Positions 1 through 8,938 of a DNA stretch of 64,000 bases are shown in pieces. This DNA comes from Alcanivorax limicola (GTDB lineage Bacteria > Pseudomonadota > Gammaproteobacteria > Pseudomonadales > Alcanivoracaceae), in the NCBI RefSeq assembly GCF_019931215.1, contig NZ_JAIOUB010000003.1, positions 310,001-374,000 on the forward strand, read 5' to 3'. Both the position numbers and the translations under genes were made by a program. Position 1 is the first letter of the stretch, and every line of letters begins with the position of its first letter. Below the pieces are notes generated by a model. The model saw only the letters and a program-made list of their open reading frames with translations, made no database searches and had not been told where the DNA came from.

Positions 1-326
1 TGCAGACACTGTTCGGGCAGAGCGGTGGGTTGACCGCCCTGCGTTTCAATCGGGACATGGAGCGTCGCGCGGACCAGTACGCGCTGGACATGTTGGCAGC
101 GCATTACGGGCATGTGCAGGGCGCGGATGAATTTTTCCTGGCCATGGTGGCGCATCAGAACCTCGCGCATCAGGATGCCGGGCGCTGGCAGGCCTTGTTT
201 CAATCGCACCCCCTGACCCGTGAACGTATCAAGGCGTTGCAGCAAGCGCTCCCGGCGCAGGGCGAAGCGGAACGGCGACCATTGCCACCGGCGCTGCAAA
301 AACTGACTCGCCCTGAGGATCACTGA
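1..326 (+). CDS. M48 family zinc metalloprotease, C-terminal part (partial)
   Basis: Only the 3' end is inside the window; the frame is open from base 3 and the start lies upstream. The visible 107 or so residues carry the motif ERRADQYALDML, where the Glu three residues before AD is the usual third zinc ligand of M48 (HtpX/BepA-like) proteases. The motif SHPLTRERI follows and is also typical of the family C-terminus. The HEXXH helix must lie upstream, so activity cannot be judged. The stop is four bases before the ATG of the caspase-like gene, so the two are probably co-transcribed. M48 proteins of this kind usually act in the periplasm or inner membrane on misfolded envelope proteins. Confidence 0.82.
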   Translation, partial: QTLFGQSGGLTALRFNRDMERRADQYALDMLAAHYGHVQGADEFFLAMVAHQNLAHQDAGRWQALFQSHPLTRERIKALQQALPAQGEAERRPLPPALQKLTRPEDH

Positions 327-330
327 CAGG

Positions 331-3300
331 ATGACGCGCATGGGGAAGTGGAAGAGCCGATGGCTGGTGCTGATGGCGTGCCTGTCGGTCGGTGTTGGCA
401 CCGCCGATGAGGCGCTGGTGCTGCAATCAGCCGTGCCGGTGGACGTCTGGGGCAGTGGCGAAACAGCGGTGGATGTGGCCCGTGACGGCGTCACCGCAGC
501 AGTGGGCTATGCCGATGGTCGCGTGGTGTTGTGGAACCTGTCCATGCGCTACCGGATTGCCTCGCTACAGGCCGGTGCCCATGTGATGGACGGCGTGCGC
601 CAGTTGCAGTGGCTGGACAACGGCACTCGCTTGCTGGTCACCACCGCACAGCAGTTTTCGCTGTTCGACACGACCACGCGCACGATGCTGCTCCAGCATC
701 CGGTCAGCCTGATGTGGGGCGAGGCGGTGGAGGGCGACAGCGCGCCACTGGTGGATCTGGCGGTCAGCCGTGATGGTGGCCATGTGGCCTTCAATGATTT
801 CAGTGAGGCGGGGTTGTCTCGCCCGGATGGTCAGGGTGATAAAGAAGTGGTGCCCCTGCCGGGCGCGGCCGGGGCGCGGCTGGCCCTGAGCCCGGACGGC
901 GCCTGGCTGGCCGTGATGGGGTACGACGACGTGCGCATTCTGGCCACCGATACGTTGGCCGAGCGAGCGGCCTGGCCGATCACGTCCGGTGAGCGTCCTT
1001 TCTATCCTGGTGGTTTACGCTTCTCCCCCGATGGATCGCAATTGCTGGTGTCTACCGGCATGGCAGGGCGCCCGGGCGGCTGGCTGCTGGAGATCGACAG
1101 CGGCCAGCGCCAGCCGCTGCCGAACGCCCGCGAGCCGCGCTTCATGGCCGACGGATCGCTGATCTATTTCGACGAAGACACCTGCCTGCAACGCCAGCGA
1201 CCGGGGGGCACTCCGGAGGCGTTGCCGGTGACCTGCCGGCGGGACAGCCGCGCCGCCTTTGCGATCACGGATGAGGATGTGGTGTTCAGTGCCGGGCGTC
1301 TGGTGCATGCGCCCAGTGGCGCGGTGCTCGGCGAACTGGATGCCGTGCCGACCCAGACGCGCCTGGTGGGCGTGGATGAAACGCGCGGCCTGTTACAGGT
1401 GTCGCTGGAGCAGGCGCTGTCGCATCCGTTGTTCTTCGCCTGGCCCGATCGCGCCATGGGGCCGGTGCCGCAGACGGGTATGCAGGAATGGGACCTGGGG
1501 ACCGGGGAGCGACGTCCGGCCAGCGCGCCGGCGGATCATCCCGACCCGTGGGCCTGCTTTGATGCGGACACCCATCCTGACCGGCTGGATGCGAGTGCGC
1601 GGCACAGCGATGGCAGCCTGCTGCTGGCGGTGGGCAACATGGTGTACCAATGCCAGGATGGCGTCATCACGACCCGGATGCAGCGCGATGGCCCGCCGGT
1701 GACCTGGCTGCGCTTGCGCGAGCTGCCCGATGAAGACCCGCTCCTGTTCCTGAATGACAGCCAGGGCGATCTGGAAATGCTGGCGTGGGCAGCGGGCACC
1801 TCGCTGGGGCGCACCCGCATCGACCCGTTCGCTGACGGCAGCGGCATGCCCTCCGTCAATACCTTGCTGGAGCTGGACTTCAGCGACGCGGGGGAGCTCT
1901 GGATGCTGACCCGCTATGGTCTGTTCATCGGTGACGACCGGCAGCCCTACAACGGTAACGTGACGGCGTCGGCCTACGCGCCGGACCAGGACCGGCTGGC
2001 GCTGGCCACGGAGGAGGGCGTGCGACTGTACCAGCCTTCAACGGGCGCGCTGGGTGAGGCGGTGCCGGTGGGGGATTTGCCGATACGCACCCTGCTGTTT
2101 GGTCGCCAGCGGCTGTATGCGCAGACCAGCGATGCGGCGGTGCATGTGCTGGATATCGAGGCGCCGGTGACGCTGGCGCTCTTGGCCAGTATCTACCCGG
2201 TGGCGGATCAGGGCGCGTTGATTCTGACCCCGGACGGGGAGTATGCAGCCTCCCGCGATGCGGTCAGCCAGGTCACCCGCCGCGACGGCATGACACTGCG
2301 CGCCTTTACGCTGTTTGATGGCGAGCGTAATCGTCCGGATCGCGTGCTGGCGGCGCTGGGGCACGCGCAGCCGGACTATCTGGCGCAACTGGCGCAGCTG
2401 GTGACGTTGCGTCAGCAGCGGCTGGCCACACGTGGCGCCCGGCTGTCAGGTGACCTGCTGCCGACCTGGTCGCGCACCCCGCCGCTGGTGCACGACCGTC
2501 GCCAGCTGGAGGTGGCCGTGGGCGGCCCGGACGGCGCGCGGCTGCATCTGTTTGTGGCCAACGTGCGGGCGACGCCGGATGACGGCGTGCCGGTGCGCGG
2601 CGATGAGGCGCGCCATACGCTGTCACTGATGCCGGGCGAAAACCGGATTACGGCGCATCTGACGCTGGCCGACGGGCGCCGTTCGGACGACCTGATGGCA
2701 CAGGTCTACAGCACCGCCGCCGCGACGACCCGACGCACCTTCCTGGTCGGGGTGGGGGTGTCCGAGTACGCCCAATCGCAATACGACCTGCGTTATGCCG
2801 CCAAGGATATCGAGGATGTGGCCGCGCATTTTGCCACCCTGGAAGGCGAGCATATCGAGACCTTGTTGCTCACCGACGGGCAGGCGACGCGCAGTGCGAT
2901 TCTGCGGGCGCAGCGTTTTCTTGCCCGCGCCGGGCTGGATGACCGGGTGATTTTGTATTTCGCCGGACACGGCGTGCTGGCGGACGACGGGGTCTACTAT
3001 TTTGCACCCACCGACATGGACTTCGAGGCCCCGGGCCGCCGGGGGGTGCGCTTTGACGAGATCGAAGGCTTGCTGGCGAACACCCGTGCCCGCGAACGGC
3101 TGATCTTCATCGACAGCTGCCATGCCGGGGAAAACGACGACGGTGCGGCGGGCCTGCTGCCCACGCCGATGCTGCTGGCAGGCGGCGATGGCGAGGTGTC
3201 AGCACGCGGGCTGCGACGTATCGGCGCCATACCCGACGATGCACCGGAGATCGACAGGCCGCTGCTGGAAGATATCTTTGTCGAGCTGCGCGAAGGCAGT

Positions 3301-4563
3301 GGCGCGCATGTGATTGCCGCATCCGGCGCGATGGAGTTTGCGCTGGAGTCAGCCCGCTGGAACAACGGTGTCTTTACCGCAGCGGTACTGGAGGGGCTGG
3401 AAGCCATGGCGGCGGACCTCAACGGCGACCGCCAGATTCGCGTGGACGAATTGCGCCGCTTTGTGGCCGACCGCGTGGCGGAGCGCACTCAGGGGCGCCA
3501 GGTGCCCACGGTGCGCGGCAGCAATCCCGCCCTCGACTTCGCCATCACCCGCGCCACCCTGCCCGTGCAGGAAACCTGGTCGCTGGGCTTTGCTGATGAC
3601 GATGCCGACCTGTCCCAGGCGCAAGCGATGGCCTTCAGTGGCGATGGCCGCACCGTCGTCACCTTGCAGAACGAAGGGCTGCGCCGCTTCGATGCCGAGC
3701 AGGGCACCCTGCAGACGCAGGTACCACTGGCGCTGGACCAGCCGCGCAGTCTGCGGGTGGACGCCAGCGGGCGGTATGCCCTGGTGCTGGCGGACGACTA
3801 TGTCTTGCAGCGCGTTGATCTGCAGACCGGCGAGCAGGTGGTGCTGGGTGGTCGTGATCAGGAGGGGCGTGATCAGGACGGGCATCTGGCCCGTGATTTG
3901 TCGGCCGCCGCGTTCAGTGCAGACGGGCGGCGCGTGCTGGTGGAAGGGGGGTTCCCCGGGCGCGGAGTGCGTTTGTTCGATGTCGATGCCGGCACCACGC
4001 AGACCCTGCCGGTGTCATTACCGGGGTTCGTGCGCGGCCTGGCCATCCGTGGTGATGGCGTCCGTGTGGTGGACGAATACGGGGTGATGGTCGACCTGGC
4101 GCCGGGGGCCGGTGGCGAGTGGGTGGAGCAGGCGCGCTGGCAGCTCCCTCGCGATGAGGTTCAGGGTTTCGGGCGTGCCGGTGAGCCGGCGCAGGCGCAG
4201 CAGACGGCGCTCAGTGCCGATGGCCGTTATCTGCTCCGTGCGTTCCGCCACCAGGGCGAGAATGTCTACGGTACCGCTGCTGGCCATCACTATGTCGAAG
4301 CCTGGGATCTCGACGAAAAACGCCGCCTCATGGTGCGCGAGGCCCCGGCACTGCGGGGTATGGCCGTGACGACGCACGGCCGGGGCCTGCTGTTCGACGG
4401 TGACAGTTTCCGGGTGCTGCACCTGCCTGCGGGCACGGAACCGGAATGGCTGTATCGTGGCGACAGCCAGTCTTATATGCCCTGGGCGCTGCACCCGGCC
4501 GGGCATACGGTGCTCGGCCCGCGCTGGCGCGATCGGGTCGAGCGCTGGCGGTTACGTCACTGA
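331..4563 (+). CDS. exported caspase-fold (peptidase C14) protein with flanking WD40-like propellers
   Basis: The product is 1410 residues. A basic, hydrophobic N-terminus (about residues 1-25) reads as a signal peptide. Residues about 40-740 contain beta-propeller-like repeats with recurring SPDG and DVA-type turns, and residues about 1110-1400 contain a second set. Between them lies a caspase domain (about 800-1040) with an intact dyad: His880 in YFAGHG and Cys930 in DSCHAG. Residues 1029-1040 read as an EF-hand-like loop (DLNGDRQIRVDE), common just after bacterial caspase domains. Bacterial C14 proteins of this type cleave after Arg/Lys or Asp, but the target here is unknown. It follows the M48 gene by four bases. 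Fusion of two propellers to a caspase suggests a large protein-binding scaffold. Export is inferred from the N-terminus only. Confidence 0.85.
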   Translation: MTRMGKWKSRWLVLMACLSVGVGTADEALVLQSAVPVDVWGSGETAVDVARDGVTAAVGYADGRVVLWNLSMRYRIASLQAGAHVMDGVRQLQWLDNGTRLLVTTAQQFSLFDTTTRTMLLQHPVSLMWGEAVEGDSAPLVDLAVSRDGGHVAFNDFSEAGLSRPDGQGDKEVVPLPGAAGARLALSPDGAWLAVMGYDDVRILATDTLAERAAWPITSGERPFYPGGLRFSPDGSQLLVSTGMAGRPGGWLLEIDSGQRQPLPNAREPRFMADGSLIYFDEDTCLQRQRPGGTPEALPVTCRRDSRAAFAITDEDVVFSAGRLVHAPSGAVLGELDAVPTQTRLVGVDETRGLLQVSLEQALSHPLFFAWPDRAMGPVPQTGMQEWDLGTGERRPASAPADHPDPWACFDADTHPDRLDASARHSDGSLLLAVGNMVYQCQDGVITTRMQRDGPPVTWLRLRELPDEDPLLFLNDSQGDLEMLAWAAGTSLGRTRIDPFADGSGMPSVNTLLELDFSDAGELWMLTRYGLFIGDDRQPYNGNVTASAYAPDQDRLALATEEGVRLYQPSTGALGEAVPVGDLPIRTLLFGRQRLYAQTSDAAVHVLDIEAPVTLALLASIYPVADQGALILTPDGEYAASRDAVSQVTRRDGMTLRAFTLFDGERNRPDRVLAALGHAQPDYLAQLAQLVTLRQQRLATRGARLSGDLLPTWSRTPPLVHDRRQLEVAVGGPDGARLHLFVANVRATPDDGVPVRGDEARHTLSLMPGENRITAHLTLADGRRSDDLMAQVYSTAAATTRRTFLVGVGVSEYAQSQYDLRYAAKDIEDVAAHFATLEGEHIETLLLTDGQATRSAILRAQRFLARAGLDDRVILYFAGHGVLADDGVYYFAPTDMDFEAPGRRGVRFDEIEGLLANTRARERLIFIDSCHAGENDDGAAGLLPTPMLLAGGDGEVSARGLRRIGAIPDDAPEIDRPLLEDIFVELREGSGAHVIAASGAMEFALESARWNNGVFTAAVLEGLEAMAADLNGDRQIRVDELRRFVADRVAERTQGRQVPTVRGSNPALDFAITRATLPVQETWSLGFADDDADLSQAQAMAFSGDGRTVVTLQNEGLRRFDAEQGTLQTQVPLALDQPRSLRVDASGRYALVLADDYVLQRVDLQTGEQVVLGGRDQEGRDQDGHLARDLSAAAFSADGRRVLVEGGFPGRGVRLFDVDAGTTQTLPVSLPGFVRGLAIRGDGVRVVDEYGVMVDLAPGAGGEWVEQARWQLPRDEVQGFGRAGEPAQAQQTALSADGRYLLRAFRHQGENVYGTAAGHHYVEAWDLDEKRRLMVREAPALRGMAVTTHGRGLLFDGDSFRVLHLPAGTEPEWLYRGDSQSYMPWALHPAGHTVLGPRWRDRVERWRLRH

Positions 4564-4637
4564 GGTTGTTGAGTGCGCTGTCTGCGTCCCTCCTATTCGG
4601 TATGTGTGGTGAACACACCGGAAGCAGGACAAGCAGA

Positions 4638-5249
4638 GTGAGCATTTCCATGTCAGCGATACTCAGCACGGTGTTGTTGTGGCCCGTCATGCTGATGGCC
4701 GATGAGCCGGATGGCTTTCCGCAAGAAAGGCCGCCGCAAGAAAGGCCGCCGGCCGCTGGCGGCTTCGTCTTTCATACCAGCCTCAACCTGTCCGAGACGC
4801 GGGCGGGGGAGAACGTGCTGCAGGGTGGCAGCACGCAGGCGTTTCGTGACAGCAATCTGGGATTCGTGATCGGCGGCGGCTATCGGATCACGTCCAGTGT
4901 CGCACTGGATGTGGCGCGCCTGGAGCTGGATGCGGACCGGGTATGGAGCGAGCTGGGTGGCCAGAACATCTATGGCAATGGCTGGCGTGTTGCGTTGGAC
5001 GGCACCTGGGCGTTGAGCGATGTGGCGGGGGTTTACGGCCGGGCTGGTGTGTGGCGCTGGAACATGCAGGTGCGCGGCGGTTTCGGACTCGGCAGGCGAT
5101 CAATCAGTGGCACCGACCCGATGGCGGAAGTGGGGATACGTTTTGGTCCGCGCGCGCCGCTGAATCTGGATATCGGGTATGGCTGGTATCCCATGGATGA
5201 TCTGGATACGCGCCTGGTCACTATCGGCTTGCGTTATCATTTGCCCTGA
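4638..5249 (+). CDS. outer-membrane beta-barrel protein (OmpW/porin-like fold)
   Basis: About 203 residues from a GTG start at 4638, preceded by AGGA at the right distance; ATG 4650 in the same frame is the alternative. The start region overlaps nothing, whereas upstream in-frame codons would run into the caspase gene. A signal peptide ending near LMADEP is followed by a Pro-rich linker holding a perfect repeat (PQERP twice). Alternating amphipathic strands with Gly-Tyr turns then run to a C-terminal strand ending ITIGLRYHLP-like, as in small eight-strand barrels. The last residue is Pro rather than the usual aromatic, so BAM recognition may rely on the preceding Tyr. No substrate can be named. 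Confidence 0.7.
   Translation: MSISMSAILSTVLLWPVMLMADEPDGFPQERPPQERPPAAGGFVFHTSLNLSETRAGENVLQGGSTQAFRDSNLGFVIGGGYRITSSVALDVARLELDADRVWSELGGQNIYGNGWRVALDGTWALSDVAGVYGRAGVWRWNMQVRGGFGLGRRSISGTDPMAEVGIRFGPRAPLNLDIGYGWYPMDDLDTRLVTIGLRYHLP
4719..4748 (+). repeat. 15-bp perfect tandem duplication in the barrel-protein gene
   Basis: CCGCAAGAAAGGCCG occurs twice head to tail, in frame, and encodes the PQERP repeat just after the signal peptide. The length change is a multiple of three, so the reading frame survives. Confidence 0.9.
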
Positions 5250-5259
5250 CACTGAAAGA

Positions 5260-5290
5260 CTGGCGCCGAAGAATGGGGCTCCGGCGCCAG
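5260..5290. terminator. bidirectional hairpin between convergent genes
   Basis: CTGGCGCCG at 5260-5268 pairs perfectly with CGGCGCCAG at 5282-5290 around a 13-base loop. It sits between the stop of the barrel gene (plus) and the stop of the lipoprotein gene (minus). There is no clear T-tract, so it may be a weak terminator or an mRNA-end stabiliser. Confidence 0.55.
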
Positions 5291-5306
5291 CCGTTGGGGA
5301 GATGTA

Positions 5307-6026
5307 TCAGTTGGTGGCGAGTATGTAGGCGTTCCATACGCTACCGAAATTACTGACTTCGATAGTGAAGGCGCCGGTCCAGCGTGGCTGCCAGGCACAA
5401 TACTCTCTGTCGCTCATGGACTCCGACGCACAGATAACGTTGCCGAATTCATCGTAGATGATCAGATCCAGATCCGTGTCACCGTCGCCGATCAGCAAGA
5501 CTTCAGCCGGTGCACCGCCCTCGAAATAGACATTCCGGTAGAACACCTCAGAGTAGGCACCCACAACATCCTGAATGGTTCTGGCGCCGCCGACCATGCC
5601 TCGCGAACGCACTTCGGCAACCAGCGTGCCGTCGATCAATGCCAGCAGGGTCTCGTCATCGCCAGCGAATTCACGGGCCAGTTCCAGCATGTCTGCGGCG
5701 GACATGTGCTCGAACGACGTTTCCTTTTCGCTTTCCGTACCCGTCTGCTCACTCTCGCCCTGGGTGGCTTCTGCTTCAAGCGCTTCGGTAGCGACGCGCG
5801 CTCTGAGCTTGGCAGCCTGGGCAAGCATTGCCGCATCTTCATCAGCAACGGCGAGTTGCGCAAGTTGCGCGCTCATCTGCAGTAATGACAGTGCTTCATT
5901 TGCCGCCGTTTGCTCTGACTTCCCCGGCGCTACATTGGCTTCTTTACTTTCCTGAGCCTCATCGGTGCAGGCCCACAGAAGGCTGACACCGAGTGACAAT
6001 ACAATAATCCGTAACAGTGCGTGCAT
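5307..6026 (-). CDS. lipoprotein with C-terminal PPC-like beta domain
   Basis: 239 residues. The ATG at 6026 is chosen because GGAG lies just upstream and a lipoprotein signal follows directly (LLWAC, lipidated Cys20); longer in-frame starts would bury this signal. Residues about 25-110 are Ala/Glu/Gln-rich and predicted helical or disordered. Residues about 150-239 look like a bacterial pre-peptidase C-terminal (PPC-like) beta-sandwich: an acidic DGDTDLDL stretch, then YDEFGNVICASE and a final Trp-Thr-Gly-Phe-type strand. Such domains are often carried by exported peptidases, so it may work with the M48 and caspase products next door, though it is on the opposite strand. No enzyme motif is visible. 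Confidence 0.65.
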   Translation of the reverse strand: MHALLRIIVLSLGVSLLWACTDEAQESKEANVAPGKSEQTAANEALSLLQMSAQLAQLAVADEDAAMLAQAAKLRARVATEALEAEATQGESEQTGTESEKETSFEHMSAADMLELAREFAGDDETLLALIDGTLVAEVRSRGMVGGARTIQDVVGAYSEVFYRNVYFEGGAPAEVLLIGDGDTDLDLIIYDEFGNVICASESMSDREYCAWQPRWTGAFTIEVSNFGSVWNAYILATN

Positions 6027-6272
6027 GACGTTTTCTCCTTGGCACTCAATAAAGACATTAAAAACAGGCAAGCCGCAAGTCACTGTGGACGGTGCAGGGA
6101 TGAAGGCGAGAGTGGGTGCATCCATTGCAGCCAGGAAGGGCACAGTGCGTGCTGCAATGATTGGAGCAGAAAGCCGTCAGGAAATAAAGTGTACAAAGGT
6201 ACTGGGCGTGCCGTGTGTATCGGTGCCCGGCACCTGATGCAGGTGCTCGCTTACCCGGGATTCACCTGCGCG

Positions 6273-6302
6273 GGGCCCATTTACCCAGGGCCCATTTACC
6301 CA
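6273..6302. repeat. 15-bp tandem duplication containing the esterase stop codon
   Basis: GGGCCCATTTACCCA is present twice in tandem. Read on the minus strand each unit contains TAA followed by ATG, so the esterase stop codon at 6296-6298 is duplicated just downstream. Confidence 0.85.
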
Positions 6303-7204
6303 GGGCTTAGGCAGTCGCGAATAAACTGCACGACCTTGCGCACGTCTTCCCGCGCCTCGGGCAGCCAGGGCAGGATGATGGGCCAGACATGGAACAGCCC
6401 GTCTCTGGCAATCCACGTCACGGGTACGCCCGCTGCCTCGGCTTTGGCGCGCACGGCTTGCGCATCACTGTAGAGACATTCTTCCGTGCTGACGGTAATC
6501 ATCAATGGCGGCAAGCCGGTGTAGTCACCCAGGGAGGGAGACGCATAGGGGTTGTCCCGATCCGTTGGTGCCATGTAGATATCCGATACCGTGCGCACCA
6601 GCGATGCGGACAGCATGCAGTCAGAGGCGTTATTGGCGTCGACGCTGGGGCCGCGGCAATGGCCATCGGCGGCAGGCGAAAACGTCACCGCGCAGCGTGG
6701 GCGAGGCAGCTTGCGATCACGAATGGCCAGCAACAGTGCCAGGGTCAGGCCGCCACCGGCTGAGTCACCGGCAATGACGATGTCTTCTGCGTTGCGCCCT
6801 TCGGCGAGCAGCCACTCGTAGGCTTCGATGCAACGATTTACGCCCGCCGGGAAGGGAGACTCCGGCGCGAAGGGATAGCGCGGCAGATACACTTCGGCAT
6901 CAAGGTCCTTTGCCAGTCGGCCGGCCAGGTTGTGATAGGTGCGGGTGACGCCGGCAATGTAGGCGCCGCCGTGGATATACAGTATTGCCATGGACGGTGT
7001 GGCAACGGTCACCAGATCACCGCTGAAACCGCCGGTCTCGAGGGTCCGCAGGCGTACGCCCCGGGGCAGCAGTGTCAGGCCCGGTGTGTGATTGAATGTC
7101 TTGCGCAAGTGTCTGGTCAGTGCTTCCGGCGACAGGTTTTCGCGGCGCACCATGCGGCGTGAAACGCGCTTGATCAGGCGGGCGGTCAGGCTCGGCAAAG
7201 TCAT
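6296..7204 (-). CDS. alpha/beta hydrolase, hormone-sensitive-lipase-type esterase
   Basis: 302 residues from ATG 7204, which has GGGAGA immediately upstream. HGGAY (His78 onward) forms the oxyanion hole typical of the HSL/family IV esterases. GDSAGGG holds the nucleophile Ser148. A Glu in TEECLYSDA is the likely acid and the His in LFHVW the base. Members hydrolyse short to medium acyl esters, usually in the cytoplasm; there is no signal peptide, although the N-terminus is basic and amphipathic. It lies about 140 bases downstream of the PF10118 gene on the same strand, so co-transcription is possible. The substrate cannot be read from the sequence. Confidence 0.87.
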   Translation of the reverse strand: MTLPSLTARLIKRVSRRMVRRENLSPEALTRHLRKTFNHTPGLTLLPRGVRLRTLETGGFSGDLVTVATPSMAILYIHGGAYIAGVTRTYHNLAGRLAKDLDAEVYLPRYPFAPESPFPAGVNRCIEAYEWLLAEGRNAEDIVIAGDSAGGGLTLALLLAIRDRKLPRPRCAVTFSPAADGHCRGPSVDANNASDCMLSASLVRTVSDIYMAPTDRDNPYASPSLGDYTGLPPLMITVSTEECLYSDAQAVRAKAEAAGVPVTWIARDGLFHVWPIILPWLPEAREDVRKVVQFIRDCLSPG

Positions 7205-7345
7205 TCTCCCAGGCTGGGTGATGGGCTGAAGGCGATGAAACCGGGGAGTTACCTTAGCGGTGGAGTGGCCCGGTGGCGACAACCGATCGGGCCAATTTTT
7301 CTCAGGCCGCCGAACGATGCATTCGGCGGCCTGCAGCCGGTGTTG

Positions 7346-8191
7346 TCAGGCTGCGTTCTTCTCTGTTTCTGTGACAGTTTCCAGCAGGGCGTCGATCTGC
7401 TCCAGGAAGGCGCGGTTGTCGTGGTCCCAGGGATGGAAACCGGGTTTGAACCAGTCAAACCAGTCCCCCATGGCCTGGCGCAATGTGCCTGGATTGCCCC
7501 ACTGATAACGGAATGAGGTGATCCACCCTTTCAGGTTGAACAGGCCGCCTTTGCGACGCACATTCTCGAAATAATAGGGGTAGAGAATCGCCAGGAAGAT
7601 GGTTGTGGCGATGACCAGTGACGAGGTGCGCAGCAGGTAAGCGGGCAGGGTTTTGCCCATGACCTTGGTGTAGACGTCGAAGGCAACGGCCTTGTGCTCG
7701 GTTTCTTCCAGCGCGTGCCAGTTCCACAGTGCGACAAAGCGCGGGTCAGAATCACCCAGGGTTTGCGGGTTGCGCAGCAGGGAGTCGGCCAGAATGGCTG
7801 TCAGGTGCTCCAGTGCTACCGTCGTGGCCAGCTGGAATTTTTTCGGCGTGTACTTCTGCAGGTTGTTCAGCAGCATCAGTACGAATTTTTCCTGCGCTAC
7901 AGCGGGAACGCCAGCGTTTTGAAGCAGTTCGTTGAGTTCTTCGTGCTCACGCCCGTGCATGGCTTCCTGCCCGATGAACGCGGTGACGGCTTTCTTCAGC
8001 TCCGGGTCGGTGACCTGGTCGCGGAACGCGCGCACGGAATCAATGAAGAAGCGCTCACCCACCGGGAAAAACAGGCTCATGGTGTTGAAGAACTGCGCCA
8101 CGTGCATGCCGGCTTCGTGCCAGTCAGTGGCCTTGTCGGCGGGCAGATTGAATTTCAGATCGCGACGGATCGGGAGGATAGCCATGTTCAT
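7346..8191 (-). CDS. PF10118-type ferritin-like metal-dependent hydrolase family protein
   Basis: 281 residues from ATG 8191, with GAGGA eight bases upstream. The protein is helical and has repeated Glu/His metal-type motifs: GQEAMHGREH, ALEH and HALEETEH. These match the predicted metal-dependent hydrolase family PF10118, thought to have a ferritin-like di-metal fold. A hydrophobic segment (LVIATTIFLAILYPYYF, about residues 195-215) may dip into the membrane. Family members are often found in lipid- or steroid-degrading proteobacteria, but their reaction is not established. The neighbouring esterase downstream fits a role in lipid or ester metabolism; that is an inference. Confidence 0.75.
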   Translation of the reverse strand: MNMAILPIRRDLKFNLPADKATDWHEAGMHVAQFFNTMSLFFPVGERFFIDSVRAFRDQVTDPELKKAVTAFIGQEAMHGREHEELNELLQNAGVPAVAQEKFVLMLLNNLQKYTPKKFQLATTVALEHLTAILADSLLRNPQTLGDSDPRFVALWNWHALEETEHKAVAFDVYTKVMGKTLPAYLLRTSSLVIATTIFLAILYPYYFENVRRKGGLFNLKGWITSFRYQWGNPGTLRQAMGDWFDWFKPGFHPWDHDNRAFLEQIDALLETVTETEKNAA

Positions 8192-8338
8192 GGTGTGTTC
8201 CTCTGATGATTGTGACATTACTCAATGGTACATTCGGGTGCGGGGTGGCGCCACCCCCGAGCAAGCGTCCGGTTGGCTGTAAAGACCGAGGGGGATGGGC
8301 CGCGCAACCAACCCGCCGGATCAGGCGGGTTCGTCGGC

Positions 8339-8830
8339 TCAGAGCAGCTCGTCGGCGGCTTGCTGGACCAGGCTGATCAGCCGTTCCGGCTGGGTGAAGC
8401 AGCGCTCGTGATGGGCGCGGGAGAGGGCGTAGAACTCCGCACTGAGCAGGTCGTACAGGGCGCGCGGGCTGTATTCCGCAGGATCGACCAGCAAGCGCAG
8501 GCCGAAGGCCGGGTAGTCCAGGTTCTGGTGCCCGGCCGCTTTCAGCAGGTCTGGCACCCAGCCTTCCGGGGACATCTCGCTCTGGAAGCGCAGGTTCTGG
8601 TATTCCATGGCGGTGCGCAGGCGTTGCGAGTCAACGACGTGGATGTAGTTGTTCACCACCAGTTTCAGCAAGCCGTCCAGACGCCGCCAGACAACCGCTT
8701 TTTCCGCGTCGGAATAGGCGTTCCAGTTCACCACTTCATGGGCGAAGCGTTTGCAGCCCCGGCATACAGTGTCGCCGAAGACCGTGGAGCAAACGCCGAT
8801 ACAGGGAGTGCGGACACGTTTGAGAGTCAT
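8339..8830 (-). CDS. DUF1289 domain protein with extra C-terminal region
   Basis: 163 residues. Residues 8-55 contain the DUF1289 signature: TPCIGVCS, then a CRGC pair of cysteines and an Arg/Trp-rich helix (EVVNW...VVWRRLD). Most DUF1289 proteins are only 60-90 residues; here a helical C-terminal region of about 100 residues follows. The four cysteines suggest a small metal site. The function is unknown. It stands alone on the minus strand and is divergent from the lipoprotein gene at 8939. Confidence 0.7.
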   Translation of the reverse strand: MTLKRVRTPCIGVCSTVFGDTVCRGCKRFAHEVVNWNAYSDAEKAVVWRRLDGLLKLVVNNYIHVVDSQRLRTAMEYQNLRFQSEMSPEGWVPDLLKAAGHQNLDYPAFGLRLLVDPAEYSPRALYDLLSAEFYALSRAHHERCFTQPERLISLVQQAADELL

Positions 8831-8938
8831 GGCGGGAAGTGTAATCCAGACAGGTGCCGGGACACTACAGGCGCGCTTGTGAAGGGCGGATAAATCGGCG
8901 ATAGTTATCGCAGCGAGAATAATAATAAGAGAATCACC

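Noticed and set aside
4446-4637. Longer start for the barrel-protein gene
   Set aside because: It would overlap the caspase gene and place a non-signal sequence before the signal peptide.
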